Shown piece by piece: positions 5,179 to 5,769 of a stretch of 5,769 bases of DNA. The notes beneath the pieces are model-generated. The model did no database searches. It saw nothing but the letters and a program-made list of their open reading frames with translations, and was not told the origin of the DNA. The translations under genes were made by a program, and so were the position numbers. The stretch's first letter is position 1; every line of letters starts with the position of its first letter. Origin of the DNA: Planctomycetota bacterium (GTDB taxonomy: Bacteria > Planctomycetota > Phycisphaerae > UBA1845 > PWPN01); NCBI GenBank assembly GCA_020346805.1, contig CP070790.1, positions 4,130,319-4,136,087 of the forward strand. Direction: 5' to 3'.

Positions 5179-5769
5179 ACATACCGGGGTGTATCATCTA
5201 CGACTACCGCGTTTATAAGATTGCCAACCGTTGCGGGCATGGTTGCTATGGGTTTAGCCGGTCGCCGAACCAGAGAGAAGCCGCCGTAAAGCATGAGCAT
5301 TATAAACGCGATACGCAAGATTCTCCGCGGTAATAAATGAGTTAGTCTTCCCCCCCAATAGCCCCCGATAATGGCAGTGGGGATAAGAACGGCGGCCAGT
5401 TTTATGGACATTAACAAAGAGAGGTTTGCCTGAATAATAGTATAATTTTTATATGTGGCCCCAATTATACTTATTACTACTATCATGGCGGCCGAGTTGG
5501 CGATGGCCCGACGCAGCGGTATTTTGAGAAAGAGCTGTTGGGTGGGAACGGCAATGGCCCCCCCGCCGATACCCAAAAGTCCTCCCAACAAACCGGAAGG
5601 TATGCCTACCAACAACAGGATCTTCCATACCGATATCCTTTTAGCAGACTGCTCATCGATATCCGGCAGTTGCTTAAAAGCAAAGAGTCGATACATGTTG
5701 TATGCCGCCACATAAAAGAGGAAAAGACCAAAAATACGAGAAAGATAAACCTCATTTGCCCCTTGAAAC
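5142..5769 (-). CDS. TSUP (TauE/SafE) family membrane anion transporter, 5' partial
   Basis: The last 208 codons of an integral membrane transporter are present, ending at TAG (5144-5142). An internal GTG at 5711 is not the start: the frame stays open to the window edge and encodes a further hydrophobic piece (SRIFGLFLFYVAAYNMYRLF). What is seen is the second repeat half of the TSUP fold: the glycine-rich re-entrant motif SGLLGGLLGIGGGAIAVP, then LRRAIANSAAMIVVISIIG, a long hydrophobic segment with IPTAIIGGYWGGRL, and a last helix (IAFIMLMLYGGFSLV). The family moves sulfite, sulfonates or other small organic anions across the cytoplasmic membrane; the substrate here is unknown. After the last helix comes a tail of about 38 residues, longer than usual for the family as I know it; its final dozen codons lie antisense to the end of the acetyltransferase gene. 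Family is sure; substrate is open. Confidence 0.9.
   Translation of the reverse strand, partial: FQGANEVYLSRIFGLFLFYVAAYNMYRLFAFKQLPDIDEQSAKRISVWKILLLVGIPSGLLGGLLGIGGGAIAVPTQQLFLKIPLRRAIANSAAMIVVISIIGATYKNYTIIQANLSLLMSIKLAAVLIPTAIIGGYWGGRLTHLLPRRILRIAFIMLMLYGGFSLVRRPAKPIATMPATVGNLINAVVVDDTPRYVHVDFLLCSSNP

Noticed and set aside
1..5769. CRISPR array, insertion sequence or phage genes
   Set aside because: No evenly spaced direct repeats, transposase motifs, terminal inverted repeats of element size or phage proteins are present.

Overview
The window reads like a chromosomal segment of a PVC-type bacterium, most likely a planctomycete. This is inference. It rests on a Tat-exported Gfo/Idh/MocA oxidoreductase (a family greatly expanded in Planctomycetes), a stand-alone GGQ release-factor-like protein of a kind I associate with that phylum, weak or absent Shine-Dalgarno sequences on several genes, and long AT-richer spacers carrying small palindromes. 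No phage, plasmid, transposase, CRISPR or RNA gene is visible.

Left part (1-1725, + strand): the last 56 residues of a protein whose tail resembles the enolase-superfamily (mandelate racemase-like) C-terminus, a 208-base spacer with an unused-looking strong Shine-Dalgarno sequence, then a complete exported Gfo/Idh/MocA oxidoreductase. Together they suggest sugar or sugar-acid metabolism, but the shared pathway is not shown by the sequence.

Middle (1726-3261): a convergent junction holds a possible weak terminator and a dispersed-repeat-like palindrome. It is followed by a minus-strand class I SAM methyltransferase of the Methyltransf_11 type. Beyond that gene is a 624-base gene-free stretch with a candidate promoter, direct repeats, a tandem 8-mer and several inverted repeats.

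Right part (3262-5769): a two-gene minus-strand operon encodes a METTL/Methyltransf_16-like methyltransferase followed, through a 4-base GTGA overlap, by a GGQ release-factor-like protein. Divergent from it, across a 118-base spacer with two interlocking inverted repeats and a perfect TATAAT, is a GNAT acetyltransferase. This gene overlaps tail-to-tail by 37 bases with a TSUP (TauE/SafE) membrane transporter whose N-terminal half lies outside the window.

The most interesting item is the coupled methyltransferase and GGQ protein. The pairing suggests a dedicated modification or ribosome-rescue module that is not the usual PrmC/RF1 arrangement. That is a hypothesis drawn from gene order, not a demonstrated system.
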